From contig BPKJ01000003.1 in NCBI GenBank assembly GCA_026005075.1, positions 186,001 through 250,000 of the forward strand: a stretch of 64,000 nt of DNA, given 5' to 3'. Shown in pieces: positions 37,984 to 47,431 of this stretch. This stretch comes from Lysobacteraceae bacterium. GTDB lineage: Bacteria; Pseudomonadota; Gammaproteobacteria; Xanthomonadales; Xanthomonadaceae. The position numbers and the translations under genes were made by a program. Positions within the stretch are counted from its first letter, which is position 1; every line of letters starts with the position of its first letter. The notes beneath the pieces are model-generated. The model did no database searches and had not been told where the DNA came from. It saw nothing but the letters and a program-made list of their open reading frames with translations.

Positions 37984-38991
37984 ATGAGCGAGTGGTACCT
38001 GAGCTACGACGGCCAGCAGATCGGCCCCTTCGACCTTGCCACGGCCCGGCAGAAGGCCCGCGCCCGGCCCGACGGCTACTGCTGGCGAGCAGGGTTCGCC
38101 GAATGGCTGCCCATCGGCCGTTGTGCCGAGCTCTCCGGCGAGGCGACGGCCATGAGCCCGGCGCCGCCGCCGGTGACCCAGCGCGGCGCCGACGTCGTCG
38201 ACTTCCGCATCTTCGGCGAGGACATGCAGTTCGTCGAGATCGAGCTCGATCCCGGCGAGAGCGCGGTCGCCGAGGCCGGGGCGATGATGTACAAGGACTC
38301 GGTGGTGCAGATGGAAACCGTGTTCGGCGACGGTTCCCACTCGGGGCAGGGCGGGAGCTTCTTCGACAAGCTGGTCGGGGCGGGCAAGCGCATCATCACC
38401 GGCGAGAGCCTGTTCACCACCATGTTCAGCCATGCCGGCAGCGCCGGTAAGGCCAGGGTGGCCTTCGCCGCACCCTATCCCGGCACCATCATCCCGCTGT
38501 CGCTGGACAACTACGGCGGCCGGATCATTGCGCAGAAGGACAGCTTCCTGTGCGCGGCACGCGGTGTCTCGATCGGCATCCATTTCCAGAAGAAGGTGAT
38601 GACCGCGCTGTTCGGCGGCGAGGGCTTCATCATGCAGAAGCTGGAGGGCGACGGACTGGTGTTCGTCCATGCCGGTGGCACGGTCGTCGAACGGCAGCTG
38701 GGTGCGGGCGAGCGCATCGACGTCGATACCGGCTGCGTGGTGGCGTACACGCAGACCGTGGACATGGACATCCGGCCGGTCGGCGGCGTGAAGTCGATGC
38801 TGTTCGGCGGCGAGGGCGTGTTCCTTGCGACCCTGACCGGTCCGGGGCATGTCTGGCTGCAGAGCCTGCCCTTCTCGCGCATGGCCGGGCGGATCTTCGC
38901 GGCGGCCCCGCAGGCAGGCGGGCAGCGGCGCGGCGAGGGCTCGGTGCTTGGCGGACTGGGCGACATCCTGTCCGGTGACCGCGGGTTCTAG
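37984..38991 (+). CDS. AIM24/TIGR00266 family protein with N-terminal GYF_2 domain
   Basis: 335 aa from the ATG at 37984 (MSEWYLSYDGQQIGPFDLATARQKA). Residues 1-45 are a GYF_2-type domain (GPF motif, WRAGFAEWLPI). Residues ~70-300 are the beta-helical AIM24 domain: IELDPGESAVAEAGAMMYKD, GSFFDKLVGAGKRIITGESLFTTMF, LFGGEGFIMQKLEGDGLVFVHAGGTVVE, VGGVKSMLFGGEGVFLATLTGPG. Gly-rich C-terminus. The eukaryotic relative AIM24 organises the mitochondrial inner membrane; the bacterial role is unclear. Context (TerB-like gene upstream, same strand) suggests a membrane-stress module, which is inference. Confidence 0.87.
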   Translation: MSEWYLSYDGQQIGPFDLATARQKARARPDGYCWRAGFAEWLPIGRCAELSGEATAMSPAPPPVTQRGADVVDFRIFGEDMQFVEIELDPGESAVAEAGAMMYKDSVVQMETVFGDGSHSGQGGSFFDKLVGAGKRIITGESLFTTMFSHAGSAGKARVAFAAPYPGTIIPLSLDNYGGRIIAQKDSFLCAARGVSIGIHFQKKVMTALFGGEGFIMQKLEGDGLVFVHAGGTVVERQLGAGERIDVDTGCVVAYTQTVDMDIRPVGGVKSMLFGGEGVFLATLTGPGHVWLQSLPFSRMAGRIFAAAPQAGGQRRGEGSVLGGLGDILSGDRGF

Positions 38992-38992
38992 C

Positions 38993-39574
38993 ATGCCCCC
39001 CTCGGTGCGGCAGCGCGGGCGGAGGTTGCCCCGCTGCTTCATCGCGGCCTTGCCCGACCGCGCCGGGCGGGACTGGCTCGCGGAGCTCGCGGAAGGGCTG
39101 CTGCCGCTGTGGCCCGAAGCGCCGCTGGACTGGGTGGAGCCGGCCGATCTCCACCTGACCCTGCGCTTCCTCGGCGACCTTGCCCCGGAACATCTGTTGG
39201 CGGCGATCGCGAGCCTCGCGATCGAGGAAGGTACGCCCGCTCTCAGCCTGACCTTTCGCGGCATCGAGCTGTGGCCGGCCCGACGGCCCAGGCTGGTGGT
39301 GGCGCGGCTGGACGGCGACCCGCGTCTGGAGCTCTGGCTGGCGCGACTTGGCGACTGGGCGATGCAGCAGGGCCTGCGCTTCGAGCCGGGCGAGCACCTG
39401 CCGCATGTCACCCTCGTGCGCTCTCCGCGACCGCTGCCGGTGCCGGCCCGCCTGCCCCGTGCCGAGGGCCGGATCGGCTTCGATCGCGTGGTCGCCATGC
39501 ACCGCAACCTCGCGGCGCGCCGGCCGCGCTACGAGGGGCATGCCGAGTACCGCCTGGGTGCGGCGGCGTCCTGA
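38993..39574 (+). CDS. thpR: RNA 2',3'-cyclic phosphodiesterase ThpR
   Basis: 193 aa from the ATG at 38993, one base after the AIM24-type stop; the longer track ORF overlaps that gene. Two HxT motifs of the 2H superfamily are present: DLHLTLRFLGDL and HLPHVTLVRSPR. CFIAALPD near the start and FDRVVAMHRNL later fit the LigT/ThpR group. It opens 2',3'-cyclic ends and can also ligate tRNA halves in vitro. Confidence 0.93.
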   Translation: MPPSVRQRGRRLPRCFIAALPDRAGRDWLAELAEGLLPLWPEAPLDWVEPADLHLTLRFLGDLAPEHLLAAIASLAIEEGTPALSLTFRGIELWPARRPRLVVARLDGDPRLELWLARLGDWAMQQGLRFEPGEHLPHVTLVRSPRPLPVPARLPRAEGRIGFDRVVAMHRNLAARRPRYEGHAEYRLGAAAS

Positions 39575-39577
39575 GCT

Positions 39578-40462
39578 TCAGTGCCGGCGTTGCACCACCC
39601 GGTCGCCGAGGGCAGCGAGCAGGGCGGTGTCGCGGTCGAGCCTGCCGAGGGCGGCATGCAGCCGGGCGTGTTCGGCCGCGAGCGCGGCGCGCGCCTGCTC
39701 GATGCCGAGCAGGGTCACGTAGGTGGACTTGCCGGCGGCGGCATCCTTGCCGGCGGTCTTGCCGAGGGTCGTGCTGTCGGCCTCGGCGTCGAGCAGGTCG
39801 TCGCGGATCTGGAACGCCAGTCCGAGCGCCTCGGCGTAGGCGTCGAGGGCCGCCTGTTCGGTCTCCTGCGCCCCAGCGGCGAGGGCGCCGAGGCGCACCG
39901 AGGCACGGATCAGCGCGCCGGTCTTGAGGGCGTGCATGCGTGCGAGCGCGGCAAGGTCGAGCGTCCGGCCGGTGGCGTCCATGTCCAGCGCCTGCCCGCC
40001 GCACATGCCCCAAGCGCCTGCGGCGCGGGCCAGTTCGGCGAGCATCGCCACCCGCACGGAAGGGTCGAGCGGGGCCCTGGCCAGCACCTCGAAGGCCAGC
40101 GCCTGCAGCGCGTCGCCGGCGAGGATGGCGGTGGCCTCGTCGAAGGCGACGTGGACGGTCGGCCGGCCGCGGCGCAGGCTGTCGTCGTCCATGGCCGGCA
40201 AGTCGTCATGGACCAGCGAGTAGGCGTGGATCAGCTCGACCGCGCAGGCCGGGGCGTCGAGGCGCTCGTCCGTGGCGCCGAGGACGTGGCCGGTGGCGTA
40301 GACCAGCAGCGCGCGCAGACGCTTGCCCCCGCCCAGCACGGCATGGCGCATGGCCGGAAGCAGCGCCCCGTTCGGCGGCGCCGACGGTGCCAGGCAGGCC
40401 TCGAGCGCACGCTCGATGCGCTCCGGCCAGACTTCGAGCTGGCGCGCGCCCTCAGCCCTCAT
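39578..40462 (-). CDS. ispA: Farnesyl diphosphate synthase (polyprenyl synthetase)
   Basis: 294 aa from the ATG at 40462, inside the 3' end of xseB (11-bp overlap). First Asp-rich motif in [20 protein letters not shown], second in [19 protein letters not shown], with [15 protein letters not shown] at the start and [14 protein letters not shown] mid-protein: the short-chain GPP/FPP type. It uses IPP/DMAPP from the MEP pathway (IspH in this window). The xseB-ispA pair is conserved; dxs, often next, is absent here. Confidence 0.96.
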   Translation of the reverse strand: MRAEGARQLEVWPERIERALEACLAPSAPPNGALLPAMRHAVLGGGKRLRALLVYATGHVLGATDERLDAPACAVELIHAYSLVHDDLPAMDDDSLRRGRPTVHVAFDEATAILAGDALQALAFEVLARAPLDPSVRVAMLAELARAAGAWGMCGGQALDMDATGRTLDLAALARMHALKTGALIRASVRLGALAAGAQETEQAALDAYAEALGLAFQIRDDLLDAEADSTTLGKTAGKDAAAGKSTYVTLLGIEQARAALAAEHARLHAALGRLDRDTALLAALGDRVVQRRH

Positions 40463-40706
40463 CGAAGGGCTGGCCGCCTTCGGGATCCAGCGGGTCGCTG
40501 AGCTGGCGCACCCTGAGCTCGGCACGCTCCAGCTGGGCGTGGCATTGCCGGTACAGGCGGATGCCCCGCTCGTAGGCCTCCAGCGAGGCGTCGAGGCTGA
40601 GCTCGCCGCCTTCGAGCCTCTGCACGATGCGCTCGAGCTCCTCGAGGGCGTTCTCGAAGTCGGTCGCGGGGTTGGAAGCGGACTCCGGATCGGCAGGCGC
40701 GTTCAT
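40452..40706 (-). CDS. xseB: Exodeoxyribonuclease VII small subunit
   Basis: 84 aa from the ATG at 40706 (MNAPADPES). [54 protein letters not shown] is the full signature of XseB, which coats the XseA coiled coil. The ORF track only shows it within a 756-aa shadow. Overlaps ispA. The catalytic subunit XseA is not in the window. Confidence 0.95.
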   Translation of the reverse strand: MNAPADPESASNPATDFENALEELERIVQRLEGGELSLDASLEAYERGIRLYRQCHAQLERAELRVRQLSDPLDPEGGQPFDEG

Positions 40707-40756
40707 GGCCCGGCAGTGTGCCCAGCGCCGGGCTGGGCGGTCAATGCCCGCCCTGC

Positions 40757-41566
40757 CTACTGCGCCGTCCAGCCTCCGTCCACCGGCAGCGCCGCGCCGG
40801 TGATGTTGTGCGCCTCGCGGCGGCACAGGAAGGTGCACAGGGCAGCGACGTCCTCGGGCAGGGACAGGCGCTGGCTGGGCTGTTTCTCGCGCAGCAGCTC
40901 GCGGATGCCGGCCTCGCGGTCGCCGTCGTGGGCGGCGGCGCGGGCCGCGATCTGCGGCTCGATGAGCGGTGTTTCGACCCAGCCGGGACAGATGCAGTTG
41001 ACGGTCACCCCGCCGCTGGCGCGGCTGCCGGCGGCGGCGTATTCCAGTGCCGCCACCCGCGACAGCCCGATCAGGCCGAACTTGCTGGCCACGTAGGGCG
41101 CCTTGTGGATCGAGGCCACCAGGCCATGCACGGAGGCGATGTTGATCACCCTGCCATAGCCCCGCTCGGCCATGCCCGGAAGGGTGAGGCGCATGGTGTG
41201 AAACGCGGCGCTGAGGTTGATGGCGATCAGCTGATCCCAGCGTTCGGTGGGCATGCTGTCGAGCGGTGCGGTGAACTGCACCCCGGCACAGTTGACCAGG
41301 ATGTCGATGGATTGCCAGGCCGCGGCCTCGGCGATCATCGCCTCGATCGCCTCGGGGCGTGCGAGATCGGCGGCGAGGAAGCGCACCTCGGCGGCACCGG
41401 CCGCGCGCACCTGCTCCTGCGCCTCCCGAATCTGCCAATCGCTGCCCAGGCCGTTGAGGCCGACCCGTGCCCCGGCGGCACCGAGCGCACGGGCGATCGC
41501 AAGGCCGATGCCCGAGGTGCTGCCGGTGACCAGCGCACAACGCTCGGCGAGAAAACGGTCGTTCAT
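40757..41566 (-). CDS. bdhA: 3-hydroxybutyrate dehydrogenase (SDR)
   Basis: 269 aa from the ATG at 41566, with GGAGG 7 bp upstream. Oxidises 3-hydroxybutyrate to acetoacetate with NAD. Rossmann motif [24 protein letters not shown], catalytic NIASVHGL and YVASK, and [18 protein letters not shown] fit the 3HB dehydrogenase subgroup. It is divergent from the 3HB-oligomer hydrolase gene, giving a compact 3-hydroxybutyrate recovery module. Confidence 0.92.
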   Translation of the reverse strand: MNDRFLAERCALVTGSTSGIGLAIARALGAAGARVGLNGLGSDWQIREAQEQVRAAGAAEVRFLAADLARPEAIEAMIAEAAAWQSIDILVNCAGVQFTAPLDSMPTERWDQLIAINLSAAFHTMRLTLPGMAERGYGRVINIASVHGLVASIHKAPYVASKFGLIGLSRVAALEYAAAGSRASGGVTVNCICPGWVETPLIEPQIAARAAAHDGDREAGIRELLREKQPSQRLSLPEDVAALCTFLCRREAHNITGAALPVDGGWTAQ

Positions 41567-41663
41567 CGTGGCCTCCAGGCAGGGACGAAGTTCGCGCGCG
41601 CACCATAGCAGCGCCCGGCCCGGGCCTGCCACGTCCCCCGTCACCCACGGCTAAGATGCGGGC

Positions 41664-43303
41664 ATGGAACGGATCCGCTTCGAGGGACGCGAGGTTGCCG
41701 TGGCCCTGCACACGCACGGCGAGGGCGAGGACCTGCTGAGCGCCGGGCTGGGTCTGTCCGGACTGCAGGCGCCGATCCCGCCGCTGGATGCGGTGCCGGA
41801 CTGGGCGGGGCGGCGCCGCCGCGCGATCCATGCCAACTGGAAGGGCATCGCCCACCTCGCCGATCCCGATGCGTGGACGCGCTCGGCGCTGGCAAGGCCG
41901 ATCGGCGGTCGCGAGCTGCATGCGCGGCTGCAGCTGACGGACGGATCGGGGCACCGGATCATGCTGCAGGTTCCGGATGGTTTCGATCCGCAGCGGCCAC
42001 GCCTGCTGGTCACGGCGGCCTCGGGCTCGCGCGGCGTGTTCGGCGCGGTGGCGCTGGCGAGCTGCTGGGGATTGCCGCGCGGCTACGCGGTGGTCCATAC
42101 CGACAAGGGATGCGGCACCGACTGGTTCGATGTCGACAGCGGAACCGCGCCGGACCTGCTCGGCGCGTTCACCGACGATCCGGCGCGCCAGATGTTCCGG
42201 CCTGCGACCGCGGGTGTTCCCCGGCACGCCGTGCTGATCCCGCACGCCCATTCGCAGCACCATCCGGAGGCGCACTGGGGTGAACACGTCCGCCAGGCGC
42301 AGCGCTTCGCCTGGGTGGTCCTGGACGCGCTTTTTCCCCCGCCACCGCCCCTCGGCCCAGCCGCGCCGGCGCAGCCTGGCCGTGGGGCTCTCCAACGGCG
42401 GCGCGGCCGTGCTGCGGGCGCTGGACGCGCGCGGTGGAACTGGATGCTGCGGTGGTGCTCGCCCCCAACGTGTTGCCGGCCTGGGGCGGTGGCCGCAGCC
42501 TGCTGGACTACGCTGCCGAGGCGGCGCTGTGGATGCCCCTGGCGATGCAGGTTCCGTGGATGGCCGATGCGGTCGCGTGCATCGCCAGGCTGGCACCGCC
42601 GGATGCCTTGGAGCGGCAGGCCGAGGCCAGCCGCAAGGCATTGCGGGCGCTGGGCTGGCACAAGCCCGGGCCCGGGATGGCATGGCGGCAGCTGCGCCGG
42701 CGCGGCTGGCCCGCACGGACACTGGGTGCCGCGGCGTTCAGCACCGTTTTCGACTTCTGGCTGGCGGCCTGCCATTGCTACAGCGCGGCCTGGTCCTGCG
42801 CGCCGCCAGGCCGGCCGCCGCTGGGCGCGTGGTACGCGATGCTGGATGCGCAGGGATGCGCGCGGGCCAGCACGCCGCTGGAGCGGGCCTTGTGGTGGAG
42901 CGACGGCGCGGGGATCGTGCCGGGCGCCGGCGTGGGCATCGTCGCGACCGAGGAGCGGGCACAGACCTTGCTGCGCCTGCAGCGCATGCTGCACGGGGCG
43001 CGGCGGGATCCGCGTCTTGCCCGGGGCAGGGAGGCCGTGCGTTGTCGCCCACCGGCGCGGCCGCTCCCGCTGGTCCTCGTCCACGGCGGCGCGGACGGCC
43101 TGATTCCGCCGGCGTTCTCCAGCCTGCCTTACGCGCGCATGCTGCGTGCGCACGGCGATCCGCACACGCTGGAGCTGCCGGCGCAGGCGCCCCACTACGA
43201 TGCGCTGCTCGCCCACGCCGATCCCTGCGCCGGGCTGTCACCGCTGCTGCCGCACGGCTTCGCCGCGCTGGACCGGCTCGATGCGGCGCTGGATCGCCGT
43301 TGA
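41664..43303 (+). pseudogene. D-(-)-3-hydroxybutyrate oligomer hydrolase with two +1 frameshifts
   Basis: One conserved ~545-aa protein is spread over three frames. Frame 1 (from the ATG at 41664) has [41 protein letters not shown] and [12 protein letters not shown]. After the T5C5 run near 42340 the sequence continues one base later as [25 protein letters not shown], containing the GLSNG nucleophile motif. Near 42425 (gcgcgcgg) a second +1 step leads to [20 protein letters not shown], which stays open to 43303 with [15 protein letters not shown] and the late His region. Both breaks lie in a homopolymer or GC repeat, so indel errors are plausible. Intact, it would release 3HB monomers for BdhA. 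A TAAGAT box 7 bp before the ATG suggests leaderless transcription. Confidence 0.82.
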
Positions 43304-43332
43304 GCCCGGCGGGGCGTGAAGGTTGCGCGGGT

Positions 43333-43338
43333 TACAAT
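43333..43338 (+). promoter_or_regulatory. -10 box TACAAT for icmF
   Basis: GGTTACAATGCC is 34 bp before the icmF ATG; leader about 27 nt, too short for a B12 riboswitch. The -35 is unclear. Confidence 0.45.
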
Positions 43339-43371
43339 GCCCCGCTTGCCTGTCCGCGACGGAGTCCGCCC

Positions 43372-46300
43372 ATGAGCACGCCAGCCAGCCAGATCGAACA
43401 GCCGGCCCTGCAGGCCAGCCCGCTGCGCTTCGTCACCGCCGCATCGCTGTTCGACGGCCATGATGCCGCCATCAACATCATGCGCCGCCTGATCCAGGCG
43501 CAGGGTGCCGAGGTCATCCACCTTGGCCACAACCGCAGCGTCGAGGACGTGGTCCGCGCGGCGCTGCAGGAGGACGCGGATGCGATCGCGGTCTCCAGCT
43601 ACCAGGGTGGGCACGTCGAGTACTTCAAGTACATGGTCGACATGCTGCGCGAGCGCGGTGCAGGGCACATCCGCATCTTCGGCGGCGGTGGCGGCACCAT
43701 CACCCCGGAGGAGATCCGGGAGCTGCAGGCCTACGGTGTGGAGCGGATCTACCATCCCAACGACGGCATGCACATGGGCCTCGTGGCGATGATCGAGGAC
43801 GTCGTCCGCCGCGCCGAGGCCGCGCGCCGGCAGCGGAGCGAGGGTCCGCCGACCTTGCCGTCCGCCGCGGTGCCGGTGCCGCCGATGGAGGACGAGATCG
43901 CGATCGGGCGCATGCTGTCGGCGATCGAGGACGGCGTGTTCGGCGAGTCCGAGCTCGCCCTTCTGCGCAAGCAGTGGAACAACCCCAAGCTGCACGCGGA
44001 CCGCGGCGTGGCACCGGTGGTCGGCATCACCGGCACCGGCGGCGCCGGCAAGTCCAGCGTCACCGACGAGCTGATCAACCGCTTCCTGCAGCATTTCCCG
44101 GAGATGCGGATCGGCGTGGTCGCGGTCGATCCGACCCGGCGCCGCAGCGGCGGCGCGCTGCTGGGGGACCGCATCCGCATGAACGCGCTGCGCTCCCGGC
44201 GCGTGTTCATGCGCTCCATGGCCACGCGCCGCCAGCATGTGGCCACCAGCGCCATGCTGCGTGACTGCGTGGCCTTCATGAAGGCGGTGGGTTACGACCT
44301 GGTCGTGGTCGAGACGGCCGGCATCGGCCAGAGCGACTCCGAGATCGTGGACCTCGTCGACTTCCCGGTCTACGTCATGACCTCCGACTACGGCGCGGCC
44401 AGTCAGCTCGAGAAGATCGACATGCTCGATTTCGCCGAGCTGGTGGTGCTCAACAAGTTCGACAAGCGCGGCGCCGAGGACGCGTTGCGCGACGTGCGCA
44501 AGCAGTGGAAGCGCAACCGCGCGGCCTTCTCGCTCAAGGACGAGGACATTCCCGTCTATCCCACCATCGCCAGTCAGTTCAACGACCCCGGCGTGAGCTG
44601 GATGTTCGCCAACCTGTGTCGGCTGCTGCGCGAGAAGCACGGCGCCTCGACCCCGCGCTGCGATTTCGCGCCGGCGATCGACACCCGCGTGCGCGAGCCC
44701 CGCGCCACGGTGCTCATTCCCGCCTCGCGGATCCGCTACCTCGCCGAGATCGCGGAGCAGGGCCGTGCCGTCAACGCCCGCATCGAGGCACAGGCCGAGA
44801 TCGCCGACCGTGCGCAGGCGCTGTGGGAGTCCCTGCGCGAGCTGGAGGATCCGGCGCTTCCGCAGCCCCTCGACCTCTATCCCGGCGATGCCCTGACGGC
44901 AGAGGGAGACCGCACCCTGGCCGTCCTGCGTCAGCGTTACAACGATGCCGTCCAGTCGCTCGATGGCGAGGCTTTGCGGCTGCTGCGCGAATGGCCGGCG
45001 CGGCTGAAGTCGATCACCGATCCGGTCAACGAGTACCAGGTGCGCGACCGCACCATCCGGGTCGAGAACTACCGCGAGTCGCTCAGCCACCAGAAGATCC
45101 CCAAGATCGCGGCGCCGACCTACCGAAGCTGGGGGGAAAGGCTGAGCTTCCTGCAGAAGGAGAACCTTCCCGGCCACTACCCCTACACCGGCGGCGTGTA
45201 CCCCTACCGTCGTACCGGTGAGGACCCGATCCGCATGTTCGCGGGCGAGGGCACGCCGGAGCGCACGAACCGGCGCTTCCACTACCTCAGCCTGGGCCAG
45301 CCTGCGGCGCGCCTGTCGACCGCCTTCGACAGCGTCACCCTGTACGGCGAGGATCCGGCCGAACGGCCCGACATCTACGGCAAGATCGGCAACTCCGGGG
45401 TGTCCATCGCCACCCTCGACGACATGAAGAAGCTCTATTCGGGCTTCGACCTGTGTGCCCCGACCACCTCGGTGTCGATGACCATCAACGGTCCGGCGCC
45501 GATCATCCTCGCGATGTTCATGAACACCGCGATCGACCAGCAGGTGGAGAAATACCTGCGCGAGGACCAGGCCCGCTGGGACGCCGCCCGCGCGCGCATC
45601 GACGCCCTGTTCGGGGACGGACCGCGGCCCGGCTACGCCGGCACGCTCCCGGAGGGCAACGACGGGCTCGGGCTCGCCCTGCTGGGCGTGACCGGGGATC
45701 AGCTGGTCGAGCCCGAGGTCTATGCCCGCATCAAGGCCGAGACCCTGCGTACCGTGCGCGGCACCGTGCAGGCGGACATCCTCAAGGAGGACCAGGCGCA
45801 GAACACCTGCATCTTCAGCACCGAGTTCGCGCTGCGGATGATGGGCGACATCCAGCAGTACTTCGTCGATCACAAGGTCCGCAACTTCTACTCGGTGAGC
45901 ATCTCGGGCTACCACATCGCCGAAGCGGGGGCGAACCCGATCAGCCAGCTCGCCTTCACGCTGAGCAACGGCTTCACGATCGTCGAGTACTACCTGGCCC
46001 GCGGCATGCACATCGACGATTTCGCGCCCAACCTCAGCTTCTTCTTCTCCAACGGCATGGATCCCGAGTACACGGTGATCGGCCGGGTCGCGCGGCGCAT
46101 CTGGGCGCGGGCGATGCGCGAGCGCTATGGCGCCAGCCCGCGCAGCCAGATGCTCAAGTACCACATCCAGACCTCGGGCCGCTCGCTGCACGCCCAGGAG
46201 ATCCAGTTCAACGACATTCGCACCACGCTGCAGGCGCTGTACGCGCTCTTCGACAACTGCAACAGCCTGCACACCAATGCCTACGACGAGGCCATCACCA

Positions 46301-46860
46301 CGCCGACCGAGGAGAGCGTGCGTCGCGCGGTGGCGATCCAGATGATCATCAACAAGGAGCTCGGGCTGAACTTCTGCGAGAACCCCTGGCAGGGCAGCTT
46401 CATCGTCGGCTACCTGACCGATCTCGTCGAGGAGGCCGTCTACCGCGAGTTCGAGGCGATCTCCGAGCGTGGTGGGGTGCTCGGTGCGATGGACACCATG
46501 TACCAGCGCGGCAAGATCCAGGAGGAGAGCCTGTACTACGAGCAGAAGAAGCACGATGGCTCGCTGCCGATCATCGGTGTCAATACCTTCCTGCCCAAGG
46601 AGCATGGCGGCGACATCACCACCGAGATCGAGCTGATCCGCTCCACGCCGGAGGAAAAGGCGCAGCAGATCCGCAACGTCCAGCAGTTCCAGGCCCTGCA
46701 CAACGCGCGTGCCGAGGACGGCCTGCGGCCCCTGCAGGATGCCGCGCGGCGCCGCGAGAACGTGTTCGCGGCGCTGATGGAGGCGGTCAAGACCCATTCC
46801 CTCGGACAGATCAGCCACGCCCTCTACGAAGTCGGTGGCGAGTATCGGCGCAACATGTAG
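43372..46860 (+). CDS. icmF: Fused isobutyryl-CoA mutase IcmF (B12-binding, GTPase chaperone, mutase)
   Basis: 1162 aa from the ATG at 43372 ([10 protein letters not shown]); the 1526-aa track ORF runs back through the pseudogene. Residues ~20-150: cobalamin-binding domain with [11 protein letters not shown]. Residues ~215-500: MeaI-type G-protein chaperone with P-loop [12 protein letters not shown] and NKFDKRG. Residues ~560-1100: mutase TIM barrel ([67 protein letters not shown]). It interconverts isobutyryl- and n-butyryl-CoA with AdoCbl, supplied by the BtuM/adenosyltransferase pair. Slightly longer than the ~1090 aa I expect, mostly in linkers. Confidence 0.96.
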   Translation: MSTPASQIEQPALQASPLRFVTAASLFDGHDAAINIMRRLIQAQGAEVIHLGHNRSVEDVVRAALQEDADAIAVSSYQGGHVEYFKYMVDMLRERGAGHIRIFGGGGGTITPEEIRELQAYGVERIYHPNDGMHMGLVAMIEDVVRRAEAARRQRSEGPPTLPSAAVPVPPMEDEIAIGRMLSAIEDGVFGESELALLRKQWNNPKLHADRGVAPVVGITGTGGAGKSSVTDELINRFLQHFPEMRIGVVAVDPTRRRSGGALLGDRIRMNALRSRRVFMRSMATRRQHVATSAMLRDCVAFMKAVGYDLVVVETAGIGQSDSEIVDLVDFPVYVMTSDYGAASQLEKIDMLDFAELVVLNKFDKRGAEDALRDVRKQWKRNRAAFSLKDEDIPVYPTIASQFNDPGVSWMFANLCRLLREKHGASTPRCDFAPAIDTRVREPRATVLIPASRIRYLAEIAEQGRAVNARIEAQAEIADRAQALWESLRELEDPALPQPLDLYPGDALTAEGDRTLAVLRQRYNDAVQSLDGEALRLLREWPARLKSITDPVNEYQVRDRTIRVENYRESLSHQKIPKIAAPTYRSWGERLSFLQKENLPGHYPYTGGVYPYRRTGEDPIRMFAGEGTPERTNRRFHYLSLGQPAARLSTAFDSVTLYGEDPAERPDIYGKIGNSGVSIATLDDMKKLYSGFDLCAPTTSVSMTINGPAPIILAMFMNTAIDQQVEKYLREDQARWDAARARIDALFGDGPRPGYAGTLPEGNDGLGLALLGVTGDQLVEPEVYARIKAETLRTVRGTVQADILKEDQAQNTCIFSTEFALRMMGDIQQYFVDHKVRNFYSVSISGYHIAEAGANPISQLAFTLSNGFTIVEYYLARGMHIDDFAPNLSFFFSNGMDPEYTVIGRVARRIWARAMRERYGASPRSQMLKYHIQTSGRSLHAQEIQFNDIRTTLQALYALFDNCNSLHTNAYDEAITTPTEESVRRAVAIQMIINKELGLNFCENPWQGSFIVGYLTDLVEEAVYREFEAISERGGVLGAMDTMYQRGKIQEESLYYEQKKHDGSLPIIGVNTFLPKEHGGDITTEIELIRSTPEEKAQQIRNVQQFQALHNARAEDGLRPLQDAARRRENVFAALMEAVKTHSLGQISHALYEVGGEYRRNM

Positions 46861-47350
46861 GCGCAGGCCACGCGGCGCGACGCGCACGTGGGCCGCGTGG
46901 CTGCTGGCGGCGGCCACGCTGGCAGGCTGTGCTGCGGGACCCGCACGGCGCGCGCTGCCGGACGCGGCTCCAGCTGCCGCGAACGCGGTGCTGTTTCGGG
47001 CACTGGGGCTGGTCGGCACGCCCTACCGCCACGGCGGCAACTCGCCGCAGGGTGGCTTCGACTGCTCGGGCCTCGTCGTCTACGTGTTCAGGGATGCGGC
47101 GGGGATCGAGCTTCCGCGTACCGCGCGGGCCATGGCCGCGCTGCCGCTGCCGACGATTCCACGCGAGCACCTGCAGCCCGGCGATCTCGTGTTCTTCGGG
47201 CAGGCCGGCCGGGTCGGGCACGTCGGCATCCACGTCGGCGAGGGCCGGTTCGTGCACGCGCCGAACGAGGGTGGGACGGTGCGGCTGGACCGGCTCGATG
47301 GGCCCTACTGGCGCAACGCATGGCGCTTTGGCAAGCGCGTGCTGCGATGA
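46835..47350 (+). CDS. NlpC/P60 family lipoprotein, putative murein endopeptidase
   Basis: 171 aa from a GTG at 46835, overlapping the end of icmF by 26 bp; no other start fits before the signal sequence. [16 protein letters not shown] is a lipoprotein signal with lipobox LAGC. The NlpC/P60 domain follows: [25 protein letters not shown] (catalytic Cys) and [16 protein letters not shown] (catalytic His). Such enzymes cleave peptide stems in peptidoglycan. It sits between icmF and the kinase gene on the same strand. Confidence 0.9.
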   Translation: MASIGATCRRRPRGATRTWAAWLLAAATLAGCAAGPARRALPDAAPAAANAVLFRALGLVGTPYRHGGNSPQGGFDCSGLVVYVFRDAAGIELPRTARAMAALPLPTIPREHLQPGDLVFFGQAGRVGHVGIHVGEGRFVHAPNEGGTVRLDRLDGPYWRNAWRFGKRVLR

Positions 47351-47431
47351 ACGGTGGCCGTCGGGTGTGCTGCGGCCCCCTCCGGCGCTAGAGTGGCCCA
47401 TGCCGAGGTGATCGCGGACGGTGGGCCGGCA

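Noticed and set aside
43195-47019. 1274-aa minus-strand ORF opposite icmF
   Set aside because: It is the antisense shadow of icmF, caused by high GC; its translation has no recognisable domains and is rich in H, R, A, V and G typical of shadow frames.
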